Source: Candidatus Brevundimonas phytovorans
GTDB lineage: Bacteria; Pseudomonadota; Alphaproteobacteria; Caulobacterales; Caulobacteraceae
NCBI GenBank assembly: GCA_029203145.1
Contig: CP119309.1
Coordinates: forward strand, 2,009,001 to 2,073,000
Direction of reading: 5' to 3'
DNA length: 64,000 bases
The notes beneath the pieces were generated by a model. It was not told the DNA's origin. It made no database searches and worked only from the letters and a program-made list of their open reading frames with translations. A program made the position numbers and the translations under genes. Positions 55,390 to 63,906 of the stretch are shown one piece after another. The first letter of the stretch is position 1; each line of letters starts with the position of its first letter.

Positions 55390-56327
55390 CAGCGCAGATA
55401 GTTGAGCAGGGACACGTCCCGCAGCTGACTGATCACCTGGGCCGAGGCCTGGATGGCGATCTGGGCCATCTCCAGCTCCGTCACCGCCTCGGCCATGTTG
55501 GCGTCGGTCTTGCCCGATAGCATGACGTCGACCGCAATCTTGCGCGTTTCCTGGGATTCCAGCAGGGTTTCGACGCGCGCCTGCATGGAACCGTTCTTGG
55601 CCTGGATGTTGACCACGTCCTTGGCCGAGGTCTCGAAGCGCGACATCAGGCCGGTCAGGGCGGTCTTCTGGGCGTCAGTCATCTGACCGTTCAGCGGCGT
55701 CGTCTGATGCAGAATCTGCAGGTCGCGGAAGACGTCGAACAGGCCCTGCCCCACATCGCTGGCCAGGAAGCCGGTGTCCATCGTGACCGTCTCATCCAGC
55801 ACCGAAGACTGTTTCAACTGATCGTTCTTGAAGGCCCCCGCCACGGCCGGCATGGCCGCCAGCCTTTCCAGATCCGTGCCGGCCGGCGCGGCCGGCAGGA
55901 CGACGGCCTGCTGGTCCACAGCCCCGCCGGAAAAGACATACTTGCCCTGGTGCTTCATGTTCAGGCCGTCCTCGGCCATCTTGAAGATGGTCTCCATCTC
56001 GGACATCAGCCCCTCCATCCGTCCGGCGGCGATGGCGTTGGCGATGGCCTGACGCGCCGAGGTCGCGGCGTCGGCGACCCGGTCGAGCCCAAGGTCCTGC
56101 ATGGCCAGGCGGTCGGCCACGGTCTTGTTGGTGTCGATGAAGCCCTGGATCCGGGTCTGGCTGGACTTCAGGGCGATGACCGTCTCGGACTGCCGCCCGA
56201 AGCCGACCAGGTCGGTGGCGTTCTTCTTGGTGTTGACCTTGTTCTGCGCCTCTTCGCCGCGCGCCTGCGCGTTCATCAGGTGCAGCAGGGCCGACTGATA
56301 GTTTCCAAAGGTCGAAACGCGGGTCAT
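55389..56327 (-). CDS. flgL: Flagellar hook-filament junction protein FlgL
   Basis: 312 residues of the flagellin/FlgL fold. N-terminal helix VSTFGNYQSALLHLMNAQARGEEAQNKV (read in parts) and C-terminal helix MAEAVTELEMAQIAIQASAQVISQLRDVSLLNYLR (same) are the coiled-coil ends that pack in the axial structure; FSGGAVDQQAVV lies in the middle. It joins hook to filament together with FlgK. It overlaps flgK by 4 bp and is transcribed with it from the sigma54 promoter at 58.6 kb. No signal peptide: exported by the flagellar type III apparatus. Confidence 0.93.
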   Translation of the reverse strand: MTRVSTFGNYQSALLHLMNAQARGEEAQNKVNTKKNATDLVGFGRQSETVIALKSSQTRIQGFIDTNKTVADRLAMQDLGLDRVADAATSARQAIANAIAAGRMEGLMSEMETIFKMAEDGLNMKHQGKYVFSGGAVDQQAVVLPAAPAGTDLERLAAMPAVAGAFKNDQLKQSSVLDETVTMDTGFLASDVGQGLFDVFRDLQILHQTTPLNGQMTDAQKTALTGLMSRFETSAKDVVNIQAKNGSMQARVETLLESQETRKIAVDVMLSGKTDANMAEAVTELEMAQIAIQASAQVISQLRDVSLLNYLR

Positions 56328-58438
56328 CGCATCATCCCGATCAGGGTGTCGTACATCTCCGACGCCGCCTGGATAAGGCGCGCCGAAGCGTTAAAGGCTT
56401 GCTGATAGGTGGTCATCAGCACCAGTTCCTCGTCCATATTGACGCCCTCGACCGAGCTGCGTCGGGCCGAGGCCTCCTGATAGAGGGCGCCGGCGTTGGT
56501 CGATCGGGTCTTGGCGATGGTCGCCTTGCCGCCGATCTCGCCCGAGAATTCCGCAGCATAGCGCGACAGGGACATGTTGACCCCGCCCGCGCCGCCCGCC
56601 GCCGAAAAGGCGGTGGCGTTCTGGTCGGCCTTGGCCAGCAGGCGCCCGCCCGAGCCGTCGTTCTGGCTCAGCGCCGCCGCGCCCGGCGCCAACGCCAGGT
56701 TCAACTGGGCCAAGGCCAGCCTCGACGGGTCCTTGACGATGTCGGCGCGAACCGAAAAACCGCCGGCGCGTGAGGCACGGGCCCCGCTCAGCCCGAACAG
56801 GTCGCTCATCGACACGCCGGAGGGAACCTGACGGGTGCCGTCCTCGACCACCGACATGGTTGACGGCGGAGCGCCGTGCCCGGTGAAAATCAGTTCGCCG
56901 GCGCCGTTCAGGCTGAAGCTGCCGTGGGCGCCGACCCCGGTCGTCGGGTCGTTCAGCGCCGCCAGCATCTCCGCCATCGTGCCCGCGCCCGCCGGCACGG
57001 CGACCGAGAGATCGCGGATGCGCGACCCTGCGGCGTCGGTGAAGCGGAACTTGATCGTCTCGCCCGGCGTGAAACCGTGCTGCGACGCCGGCGTCAGCCC
57101 GGTGTCGTAAAGCGCCGGACGGCTGGTCGAGACCAGATCGTTCAGACCGAAGTAGTGCGAGAATCCGCGTCCCGCCTTGTTGCTGGGGTTGGTTGCGTCG
57201 TCGGCGATGGCGACGCCCTGACCAGCGGGGGCCTGGATGCTCAACTGGCCGTTGATGAAGCTGGCGCTCGCGCCGCCCAACTGGCCGTTCAGGGTGGCCA
57301 GGAAGGTGGCGGGCGTCGCCGCCACGCCGTTGATCGTCATCGTCCCGCCCGAGAAGACGATCTGGGCTGCGTTCTGAATCACGCCCTGGGCGTCGACCGT
57401 GGTGATGGTGGTCGTGCCGGTAAAGCCCGTCAGGGCCGTCTCCAGCGACTGGCCGACATTGCGGCCGTTCAGCACCGACGGCGCGGGGACCGAGGACGAG
57501 GCGTTGTGCGCGCGGTTCAGTTCGTCCGCCAGGCGCGTCATCAGTTCGCCCAGGCGCTCTGCGGCGGCGGGCGCGTCCAGGTCGCGCAGTTCCAGCAGAC
57601 CCTTGATCTCGCCCGAGGCCAGGCCCTCGGTCAGCGGTCGCCGCTGGCCGTTGGGCTCGGTGATCATGATCTGGTTGAAAACGGTCTCCGGCGAGACCGC
57701 GCCCGCCCGCTGATATTCCAGCTTGGCCGCGCCCTGACCGGCCAACAGTATGCCAGCTCCGGTCCGCACCTCGACCCCGCCGATCGAGCGGGTCGTGATC
57801 CGCACGTCCAGCAGTTCGGACAGTTCATTGATCATCGCCGCCTGGGCGGTCTGGGCGCCGGTCGAATCCGTGCCGACGACATTGGCGCGGGCGATGTCGA
57901 CGTTCAGCTTCTCGATCTGATCGACCAGGCCGTTGACCTTGTCTACGGCGGTCCGCAGACGGCCATCGGCCTCCTCGCGCGTGGCCTGGATCTCCTTGGC
58001 GACGCGCGCGGCCTCGTCGAACATCGCCTGGGTCTTCCAGATCGCATCCTGACGCAGCGGCCCCGAGGTGGCGTTTTCGGCCGATGCCCCGAAGGCCGAG
58101 AAGATCTTGTCGATCTGGGCGAAGAAGCCGCTGTCCGCGCCCGGATCGCCGAACTGCGACTGGATATTGTTGAACAGCTCATAGCGCACCGACTGACGCC
58201 CGGCGTCAGCTCCGGCGCTCAGGCTGGCCGCCTGCAGGAAGCGGTCGGTGGCCAGGCGGATGCGCGCCACCTCGACCCCGGCCCCCGCGCCCTGGCTGAC
58301 CCAGGACTGCTGATCGGCCACCTTGCGTATATAGCCGGGCGTGTTGACGTTGGAGACGTTGTCGGAGACCACCCGCAGTTGCTGCTGGGCCGTGTTCATC
58401 CCCGAGGTGGCGATGTTCATGATCGAGTTCAGGGACAT
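56324..58438 (-). CDS. flgK: Flagellar hook-associated protein FlgK
   Basis: 704 residues. N-terminal rod/hook signature SIMNIATSGMNTAQQQLRVV then SDNVSNVNTPGYIRK, and C-terminal FNASARLIQAASEMYDTLIGM, as in all FlgK proteins; the middle is the variable surface domain, larger than in E. coli (547). First junction protein after the hook. Its ATG overlaps the TGA of a tiny upstream ORF, and GGAG lies 10 nt before it. Confidence 0.95.
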   Translation of the reverse strand: MSLNSIMNIATSGMNTAQQQLRVVSDNVSNVNTPGYIRKVADQQSWVSQGAGAGVEVARIRLATDRFLQAASLSAGADAGRQSVRYELFNNIQSQFGDPGADSGFFAQIDKIFSAFGASAENATSGPLRQDAIWKTQAMFDEAARVAKEIQATREEADGRLRTAVDKVNGLVDQIEKLNVDIARANVVGTDSTGAQTAQAAMINELSELLDVRITTRSIGGVEVRTGAGILLAGQGAAKLEYQRAGAVSPETVFNQIMITEPNGQRRPLTEGLASGEIKGLLELRDLDAPAAAERLGELMTRLADELNRAHNASSSVPAPSVLNGRNVGQSLETALTGFTGTTTITTVDAQGVIQNAAQIVFSGGTMTINGVAATPATFLATLNGQLGGASASFINGQLSIQAPAGQGVAIADDATNPSNKAGRGFSHYFGLNDLVSTSRPALYDTGLTPASQHGFTPGETIKFRFTDAAGSRIRDLSVAVPAGAGTMAEMLAALNDPTTGVGAHGSFSLNGAGELIFTGHGAPPSTMSVVEDGTRQVPSGVSMSDLFGLSGARASRAGGFSVRADIVKDPSRLALAQLNLALAPGAAALSQNDGSGGRLLAKADQNATAFSAAGGAGGVNMSLSRYAAEFSGEIGGKATIAKTRSTNAGALYQEASARRSSVEGVNMDEELVLMTTYQQAFNASARLIQAASEMYDTLIGMMR

Positions 58439-58521
58439 CAGAAACGGGCTCCATACAGGGCTGCGCCCGGCAAGCCTTGCTGGCCTGCGCGCAAATCTTG
58501 CCCGGCGTTTCGGTTAGCCAT
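58438..58521 (-). CDS. Tiny 27-codon ORF overlapping the flgK start (candidate leader peptide)
   Basis: An ATG 9 nt after a perfect AAGGAG opens a 27-residue frame (MANRNAGQDL start, LYGARF end) whose TGA shares one base with the flgK ATG. It lies downstream of the predicted sigma54 start. A longer 37-residue version starting at 58551 has no Shine-Dalgarno. The strong ribosome site and stop-start overlap suggest translational coupling to flgK; chance is possible because I recognise no family for such a short peptide. Confidence 0.4.
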   Translation of the reverse strand: MANRNAGQDLRAGQQGLPGAALYGARF

Positions 58522-58587
58522 TCTAGCCAACTCCTTGAATTTATTAGACATCGGCTTTTCAGCCCCTGTGCGTTCACCAGCGGCGGC

Positions 58588-58602
58588 GCAAAACCCAGGC
58601 CA
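58588..58602 (-). promoter_or_regulatory. Sigma54 promoter of flgK-flgL
   Basis: On the minus strand TGGCCTGGGTTTTGC matches the -24/-12 consensus TGGCACG-N4-TTGC at the invariant GG and GC with correct spacing. Start of transcription would be near 58576, about 140 nt before flgK. Such promoters drive late flagellar genes in Caulobacter. Confidence 0.72.
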
Positions 58603-58623
58603 TGTCCCGAAGCGCCCGGTTCG

Positions 58624-58663
58624 CCCGGCAAAAAGGTGGCGGCGCGGCAAGAAGCGCCGGGCG
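58624..58663. promoter_or_regulatory. Candidate FlbD enhancer elements between the divergent flagellar promoters
   Basis: CCCGGCAAAAAGG (from 58624) and GCGGCAAGAAGCGCCG (from 58644) share a CGGCAA core and lie between the two sigma54 promoters, 22-60 bp upstream of one and 75-115 bp upstream of the other. They resemble the ftr elements bound by FlbD in Caulobacter, though I am recalling that consensus only roughly. Confidence 0.45.
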
Positions 58664-58710
58664 TTTTCACCCTCCAGCGAGAGCTGGATTCTAGATTAGT
58701 CTATCAATTT

Positions 58711-58723
58711 CAATGTTTTGATA
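58711..58723 (-). promoter_or_regulatory. IHF-binding site upstream of the fliK promoter
   Basis: On the minus strand TATCAAAACATTG is a perfect match to the IHF consensus WATCAA-N4-TTR, within an AT-rich island (58690-58727) in otherwise GC-rich DNA. It sits between the enhancer candidates and the fliK -24 element, where DNA bending would bring the activator to RNA polymerase. Confidence 0.68.
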
Positions 58724-58737
58724 TTGGATGCGCGACT

Positions 58738-58752
58738 TGGCCCGAGGCTTGC
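58738..58752 (+). promoter_or_regulatory. Sigma54 promoter of fliK-flgD-flgE
   Basis: TGGCCCGAGGCTTGC differs from TGGCACG-N4-TTGC at only one position and keeps the invariant GG and GC. Transcription would start near 58764, about 55 nt before the fliK ATG. This also argues against the longer fliK frame that begins at 58718, upstream of the promoter. Confidence 0.8.
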
Positions 58753-58819
58753 GCCAGAGCTTTCGAACTCTCTGAGCGCAGTAGGCGCCGCCCACCCAGC
58801 GAAAGCCCTATCCCCGCTC

Positions 58820-60805
58820 ATGTCCGCGCTCAGCGTCATGTCCCTGATCGCCCCGACCGCCCCGGTCGGCGCCGCCGCCTCCGTGGAAACGACGGGCGAC
58901 GAAGGCCTGTTCGCGGGTCTGGTCGCCGCTGTCGCTGCGCCGTCGAAGGGCCAGGGCGAGGACAGCGCTTCGGCTTTGGACGCGCCGCTCGCCGACGCCG
59001 ACGCCGCCCCGTCCCTGGATGGGGCCGTCGAGGCGCCGCCCGTCTGGCCGCCCCTGCCCCTGATCGCCCCCGCGCCTCTGCCAGTCGCACCCCTGTCGGT
59101 CGCGCCCTCGGCGACCGGAACGACGGACGACGCCGTTTCGGCGAGCGCCGCTGCGCCCGTCGCCCCCACGGCGCCGCTCGCGCCCCTTCTGGAGGCCGCG
59201 CCCGATGCGCCGCCCCCCGCCAAAGACGCAGCCCCGTCGCTGTCTCCTGTCGCCCCGTCTTCATCGCCGCCCGAGATGACGGCGGACGCGGTCACGACGC
59301 CGACCGAGACCCGTCCTGCTCAGACATCGACCGCCCAGCCCCTGAGCGCCCGCCCTTCGGCCGTCCAGCCAGCGCCGGCCGTCGTCGTCGCCCCGCAAAC
59401 GCCCATCGCCGTTCAGGGCCAGACCGAGGATGAGGCCCAGGTTTCGGCCCATGCTCAGGCTCAGGCTGAGAAACAAACCCGGCCCGACTTCGCCGAGCGT
59501 CCCGCGTCGGCGGCTCCCCGTCCCACGCCCACGGCTCCGGCCGCTGCGGCCGCCGCCGACCGCGCCGCAGCCCCCGTCGAGAGCCCGGTCGCGCCGCGCG
59601 CCGAAGTCGCCGCCACGCCGCGCGTCGCCGCCCAGCCCCCCCTTATCCTGACGGCCGCGCCCGCCGCTCCGGCGACCGCGCCCCAGGCGGCCGAGCCCGC
59701 CCCCGTCCCGACCACCGCCGCTGCGACCACTACGGCCCCTGGGGCCACGACGGCCCCTGCGGCCCCGCCGGTCGCAGCGACCGCGCCCGCCATGGCTCAA
59801 GCCCTGGCCGCCACGCCTCTCCCGACGACCGCGGCCGCGCCGCAGCCCGTCGCGCCGCCGGCTGCGTCCAAGGTCCAGGGCGCTGCACAGGTCGCCGCCC
59901 CCGCCGGGGCCCCGGCCGCCGACGCGGCCGACCCGGCGCCCGCCGTCATTCTATCGGCCGCCTCATCGACCTCCGACGACGTCGAGCCCGAGGCCGCGCC
60001 TCAGACCCCGCCGCCCGCACCCGCCGCTCCGGCGCCCGCCCGCAATGGGGGCGCGCGTCTGGACGAGCGCCGCTCCAACGCGGCCACGGCGACCGCTGAC
60101 AGCCGGAGCGAAGCCGCCGCGGGCGCCCGCTCGATCCTGCCGACCGCCACTGCCGCCGCCGCTGCGGCGACCGGCGCCCATAACAGCGCCCAGAACGGCG
60201 CCCAGAACACGGGCGCCAGCGACACCGCCTCGCCCGCCTCTCCCCTGCCCGCCGCCGACGCCCCTCTGGACGCTCACACAGACGTGGCGCCGTCGCATCA
60301 GGTTCTGGACGCCCAGGCTTCCGCCCCCAACGCCCCGCGCGATCTGGGCCTGTCTCAGCTGTCGCGCGCTACAGTCGAGACCACCGCCCACCTGGCGGCC
60401 CAGATCCTCAAGAAGCTGGAAGGCCGCTCGACCCGCTTCGACATGGCCCTGACGCCCGAGGGCCTGGGCCGCGTCGACGTCAGCCTGGAGATCGATTCCG
60501 ACGGTCGCCTCGCCGCCCGCTTGGCCTTCGACAACCCGGCGGCGGCGACCGACATGCGCGCCCGCGCCGACGAACTGCGCCGCCAGCTTCAGGACGCTGG
60601 CTTCCAGCTGACCCAGGACTCGCTTGAGTTCTCGGACCGCAACCCGTCGTCCGGCTTCGGCGGCGGCGCCTTTGACCGCGCCCCTGATCGTCGCGCCTTC
60701 GCCGGCGCCGCCCGTCTGGCCGCTCAGGCCGACACCGCCCTGCCGACGCCCGGCCCCTGGGCCTCTCTCTCGCTGACGCCCGACCGCGTCGATATGAAGG
60801 TCTGA
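58820..60805 (+). CDS. fliK: Flagellar hook-length control protein FliK
   Basis: 661 residues. Residues 1 to about 500 are extremely Ala/Pro-rich with low complexity, as expected for the flexible ruler part. The C-terminal Flg_hook domain (about residues 515-610) reads QILKKLEGRSTRFDMALTP then EGLGRVDVSLEI, ELRRQLQDAGFQLTQDSLEF, the part that switches the export gate from hook to filament substrates. ATG 58820 lies after the sigma54 promoter; ATG 58838 is possible. flgD follows 3 bp after the stop. Confidence 0.88.
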   Translation: MSALSVMSLIAPTAPVGAAASVETTGDEGLFAGLVAAVAAPSKGQGEDSASALDAPLADADAAPSLDGAVEAPPVWPPLPLIAPAPLPVAPLSVAPSATGTTDDAVSASAAAPVAPTAPLAPLLEAAPDAPPPAKDAAPSLSPVAPSSSPPEMTADAVTTPTETRPAQTSTAQPLSARPSAVQPAPAVVVAPQTPIAVQGQTEDEAQVSAHAQAQAEKQTRPDFAERPASAAPRPTPTAPAAAAAADRAAAPVESPVAPRAEVAATPRVAAQPPLILTAAPAAPATAPQAAEPAPVPTTAAATTTAPGATTAPAAPPVAATAPAMAQALAATPLPTTAAAPQPVAPPAASKVQGAAQVAAPAGAPAADAADPAPAVILSAASSTSDDVEPEAAPQTPPPAPAAPAPARNGGARLDERRSNAATATADSRSEAAAGARSILPTATAAAAAATGAHNSAQNGAQNTGASDTASPASPLPAADAPLDAHTDVAPSHQVLDAQASAPNAPRDLGLSQLSRATVETTAHLAAQILKKLEGRSTRFDMALTPEGLGRVDVSLEIDSDGRLAARLAFDNPAAATDMRARADELRRQLQDAGFQLTQDSLEFSDRNPSSGFGGGAFDRAPDRRAFAGAARLAAQADTALPTPGPWASLSLTPDRVDMKV

Positions 60806-60808
60806 TCG

Positions 60809-61513
60809 ATGGTCACCGCCGTCTCCGGAAACACCGCCACCGACAAGATCAACACCGGCTCGACCATGCTGGCGTCGAACTTCGAGACCTTCCTCTCGTT
60901 GCTGACCGCCCAGTTGAAGAACCAGGATCCGCTGTCGCCGGTCGATTCCAACGAGTTCACCAGTCAGCTGACCCAGATGGCCGGCGTCGAACAGCAGTTG
61001 CTGTCCAACCAATTGCTGACCGCTCTGCTGAACGGCCAGAAGGGCGACGGCCTGGCCAGCGCCTCCAACTACATCGGCAAGGACGCCACCGCCGTCTGGG
61101 ACGCGACCAAGGCCTCCGACGGCAAGGCGTCGTGGAGCTACGAGCTGGGCTCGAACGCCTCGGACGTCGAGCTTCAGGTCCTGAACGCCTCGGGCCAGGT
61201 CGTCTGGAAGGGCCCGGCCCCGGACGCCGGCGTCGGCGTCCACGACTTCAACTGGACCGAAGGTCAGGACGGCAGCGTCTATACCCTGAAGGTCACGGCC
61301 AAGGACGCCACCGGCGGCAAGGTCGACGCCCAGGTCCTGATGCGCGGCCGCATCACCGGCGTCGAGATGTACGCCGACGAACCCTACGTCACGATCGGCA
61401 ACTCGGTCATGCCGCTCTCCAGCATCATCGCGCTCGACGAGAAGAACGCCAGCGTGAACCCACCGACGGCGACCACGCCGCCGCTGCCCACAGATCCCGA
61501 GACCGACGCCTGA
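60809..61513 (+). CDS. flgD: Flagellar hook cap/assembly protein FlgD
   Basis: 234 residues. The N-terminal FlgD signature is clear: FETFLSLLTAQLKNQDPLSP then VDSNEFTSQLTQMAGVEQQL. The C-terminal part (ASWSYELGSNASDVELQVLN and HDFNWTEGQDGSVYTL) is the FlgD Ig/tudor-like region. It caps the growing hook and guides FlgE subunits. It starts 3 bp after fliK and is part of fliK-flgD-flgE. Confidence 0.94.
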   Translation: MVTAVSGNTATDKINTGSTMLASNFETFLSLLTAQLKNQDPLSPVDSNEFTSQLTQMAGVEQQLLSNQLLTALLNGQKGDGLASASNYIGKDATAVWDATKASDGKASWSYELGSNASDVELQVLNASGQVVWKGPAPDAGVGVHDFNWTEGQDGSVYTLKVTAKDATGGKVDAQVLMRGRITGVEMYADEPYVTIGNSVMPLSSIIALDEKNASVNPPTATTPPLPTDPETDA

Positions 61514-61560
61514 ACGGCGTCCCTCTCGCTTCCCCTATTTCCGCTTAAGGAGCCGCTACA

Positions 61561-63303
61561 ATGAGCATCAACAGCGCCATGCAGGCCGGGGTTTCCGGTC
61601 TTTCCGCCAACTCCGCCGCCCTGGCCGCGATCTCGCAGAACATCGCGAACGTGAACACCATCGGCTACAAGCGCACCCAGGGCGAGTTCCAGACCATCGT
61701 GAACAGCCAGAGCAAGGGCGCGGGCGGCTATGCGGCCGGCGGCGTCATGACCACGGCCCGGCACTTCATCAGCCAGGAAGGCCAGCTGCAGCGCACGACC
61801 GAAAGCACCGACCTGGCCGTTGATGGTCAGGGCTTCTTCGTCACGACCGAGAAGGCCGAGGGCGTCGGCGCCACCGACAGCCGCCTGTTCACCCGCGCGG
61901 GCGCCTTCCGTATCGACAACCTGGGCTATTTGAAGAACAGCGCGGGCCTGTATCTGCAAGGCTGGCCGGTGGACTCCAACGGCGACATCGCCACGGACCC
62001 GTCGGACCTGACCCGTCTGCGCTCGATCAACATCGGCACCGTCGGCGGCACCGCCGAGCCCACCACCCGCGCCCAGATCAACGCCAACCTCTACTCCGGC
62101 CAGACGATCTCGACCGCCGCCAGCCCGAACAAGTACACCAACGTGCCGCTCGTCCCGGCCGCCTCCGGGCCCAAGGACTTCACCGTCCGCTATTCGCCGA
62201 CCGGCAACCCCAGCGAGTACAACGTCACCGTCAAGACCGGCATCCAGACCATCAACGCCGTGGCCACCTATGACGCCGCCGGCGCCCTGGCCAGCCTGAC
62301 GGTCGGCGGCGTGGCCCAGTCCCTGACCGACCTCGACCTGGGCGGCGGCGACACGGTCGCCCTGGGCTCGCCGGGCCTCGGCATCGTCAACAACAACGTC
62401 GCCAAGACCAAGTACGACCCCTCGATCAACTCGATGGCCATGTACAATGGCGAGGACGACAACCCCCTGGGCGTGAAGCCGGACTTCAAGATCAACATCC
62501 CGGTCTCCGACTCCAAGGGCGGCCAGCGCAATATCGAAATCCGCCTGCTCAAGAGCGATCAGCCGAACGAATGGTATGCGGAAATCGTCGCGGTTCCGGC
62601 CGACGACGTGATCACGGGCGGGGCCTATTCCAACGGCCAGATCAAGAAGGGCGTCCTCGCCTTCACCCCCGCCGGCCGTCTGGACATCTCCACGATGCAG
62701 ACCTGGCCCGCGGGCAAGGGCCTGTTCGACGATCCGGCCAACGCCGTGCTGGACTTCGGCCGCTCCGACCCCAACGTCATCATCGACCCGGCCAACCCGG
62801 CTGACGACTACAAGGTGAAGTGGGCCGACGGCCTGGGCATCTCGGCCCAGACCCTGACCCTGGATCTCGCCACCTCGGCCGGCGGCCTCAGCCAGCTGAA
62901 CACGGCCTCGATCGTCCAGTCGACGGTGACCAACGGCACCGCCTTCGGCAACCTGTCGGACATCAAGATCGACGAGAGCGGCTTCGTCACCGCCATCTTC
63001 GACAACGGCGTCATGCGCCGGATCGCCCAGGTCGCCATCGCCACCTTCCCCAGCCCCGACAGCCTGCGTCAGGTCACGGGCAACGCCTTCCGCGTCAGCC
63101 TGGACAGCGGCACCTTCAACCTGAAGGCGGCGGGCACGGGGGGCGCGGGCATGATCGCGGCCCAGCAGCTGGAATCCTCGACCGTCGACCTCTCGGCCGA
63201 GTTCACCAGCCTGATCACCACCCAGCGCGCCTACTCGGCCTCGTCCAAGATCATCACCACGGCGGACGAGATGCTGTCCGAGTTGCTCAGCATCAAGCGT
63301 TGA
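61561..63303 (+). CDS. flgE: Flagellar hook protein FlgE
   Basis: 580 residues. N-terminal rod motif MQAGVSGLSANSAALAAISQ then NIANVNTIGYKRTQGEFQTIV, DLAVDGQGFFVTTE, and C-terminal LESSTVDLSAEFTSLITTQR then AYSASSKIITTADEMLSELL identify the hook subunit. The central surface domains make it longer than the E. coli protein (402). AAGGAG lies 8 nt before the ATG. Exported without a signal peptide. sciP follows, as in Caulobacter. Confidence 0.96.
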   Translation: MSINSAMQAGVSGLSANSAALAAISQNIANVNTIGYKRTQGEFQTIVNSQSKGAGGYAAGGVMTTARHFISQEGQLQRTTESTDLAVDGQGFFVTTEKAEGVGATDSRLFTRAGAFRIDNLGYLKNSAGLYLQGWPVDSNGDIATDPSDLTRLRSINIGTVGGTAEPTTRAQINANLYSGQTISTAASPNKYTNVPLVPAASGPKDFTVRYSPTGNPSEYNVTVKTGIQTINAVATYDAAGALASLTVGGVAQSLTDLDLGGGDTVALGSPGLGIVNNNVAKTKYDPSINSMAMYNGEDDNPLGVKPDFKINIPVSDSKGGQRNIEIRLLKSDQPNEWYAEIVAVPADDVITGGAYSNGQIKKGVLAFTPAGRLDISTMQTWPAGKGLFDDPANAVLDFGRSDPNVIIDPANPADDYKVKWADGLGISAQTLTLDLATSAGGLSQLNTASIVQSTVTNGTAFGNLSDIKIDESGFVTAIFDNGVMRRIAQVAIATFPSPDSLRQVTGNAFRVSLDSGTFNLKAAGTGGAGMIAAQQLESSTVDLSAEFTSLITTQRAYSASSKIITTADEMLSELLSIKR

Positions 63304-63359
63304 TCGCTTAACCGGACTCCGTGAGTAAGCCTTTGTTAGACTCGATGAATCCTTCGTTT

Positions 63360-63380
63360 CCGGCGCCTTCGATGCGCCGG
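63360..63380 (+). terminator. Hairpin after flgE
   Basis: CCGGCGC and GCGCCGG form a 7-bp perfect stem with a 7-nt loop 57 bp after the flgE stop. No U-tract follows, so it is a weak or Rho-assisted end of the flagellar operon at best. Confidence 0.4.
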
Positions 63381-63420
63381 GGGCGGAGGATGCGTCTTAG
63401 CCATTCCTTCACCACGACGC

Positions 63421-63435
63421 TTAAACGCCCCTTAG
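63421..63435 (+). promoter_or_regulatory. CtrA-like box upstream of sciP
   Basis: TTAA-ACGCCCC-TTAG differs from TTAA-N7-TTAA at one base and lies 55 bp before the sciP start. A half-site TTAACC is at 63308-63313. In Caulobacter sciP is activated by CtrA, which this would reproduce. Confidence 0.5.
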
Positions 63436-63489
63436 CGGGGGGGGTCCTAGGGTACGCGTCGATGGTGGTGGTGAAAGAGGCTTAAGCCC

Positions 63490-63774
63490 ATGCTGCAAGA
63501 GCGACGCCTTAATAGTAGAGGCGAACAATATGTGGTCGGCCCGACGGGCACGCCGCTGACCCTGCGGGATCTCCCGCCGGCGGAAACGAACCGCTGGGTG
63601 ATCCGCCGCAAGGCCGAAGTGGTCGCCGCCGTGCGCGGCGGTCTGATCAGCCTGGAAGACGCCCTGACGAAGTATCGTCTGACGGCCGAGGAATTCATCG
63701 CCTGGCAACAGGCGATCGACAAATGGGGCATGCAAGGGCTGCGCACCACGCGCATCCAGAGCTACCGGGATTGA
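63490..63774 (+). CDS. sciP: CtrA inhibitor protein SciP (DUF1153)
   Basis: 94 residues, the size of Caulobacter SciP. GPTGTPLTLRDLPPAETNRW then VIRRKAEVVAAVRGGLISLE, and ALTKYRLTAEEFIAWQQAID make up the DUF1153 helix-turn-helix-like fold. SciP binds CtrA and keeps it from recruiting RNA polymerase, and also binds DNA, restricting CtrA-activated genes to part of the cell cycle. AAAGAGG lies upstream of the ATG. Position directly after flgE is conserved with Caulobacter. Ends before a palindromic repeat and a terminator. Confidence 0.94.
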   Translation: MLQERRLNSRGEQYVVGPTGTPLTLRDLPPAETNRWVIRRKAEVVAAVRGGLISLEDALTKYRLTAEEFIAWQQAIDKWGMQGLRTTRIQSYRD

Positions 63775-63787
63775 TGACATCCCTTTG

Positions 63788-63822
63788 GGGGCCTACCGCG
63801 CTTCGCGCTACTTGAGGCCCCG
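63788..63822 (-). repeat. Short palindromic repeat after sciP (copy 2)
   Basis: GGGGCCT and AGGCCCC flank a core that on the minus strand reads CTCAAGTAGCGCGAAGCG followed by CGGTAG. Compared with the copy in scoA it has two extra CG dinucleotides and one longer base pair on each arm. It lies between the sciP stop and a terminator hairpin. Confidence 0.6.
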
Positions 63823-63830
63823 AGATCACA

Positions 63831-63860
63831 AGGCCGCTTCTGGAAACAGAGGCGGCCTTT
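63831..63860 (+). terminator. Intrinsic terminator downstream of sciP
   Basis: AAGGCCGCTTCTG and CAGAGGCGGCCTT pair over 13 bp with one G-T wobble around a GAAA tetraloop, then TTGTCGTTTT. A clear terminator 56 bp after the sciP stop. Confidence 0.85.
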
Positions 63861-63906
63861 GTCGTTTTAACGCCCCCGCCTCGAAATCGAACGCAAGCCC
63901 CTCTAT

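Noticed and set aside
58718..58819. Longer fliK frame starting at 58718
   Set aside because: It would begin upstream of the sigma54 promoter that should drive the gene.
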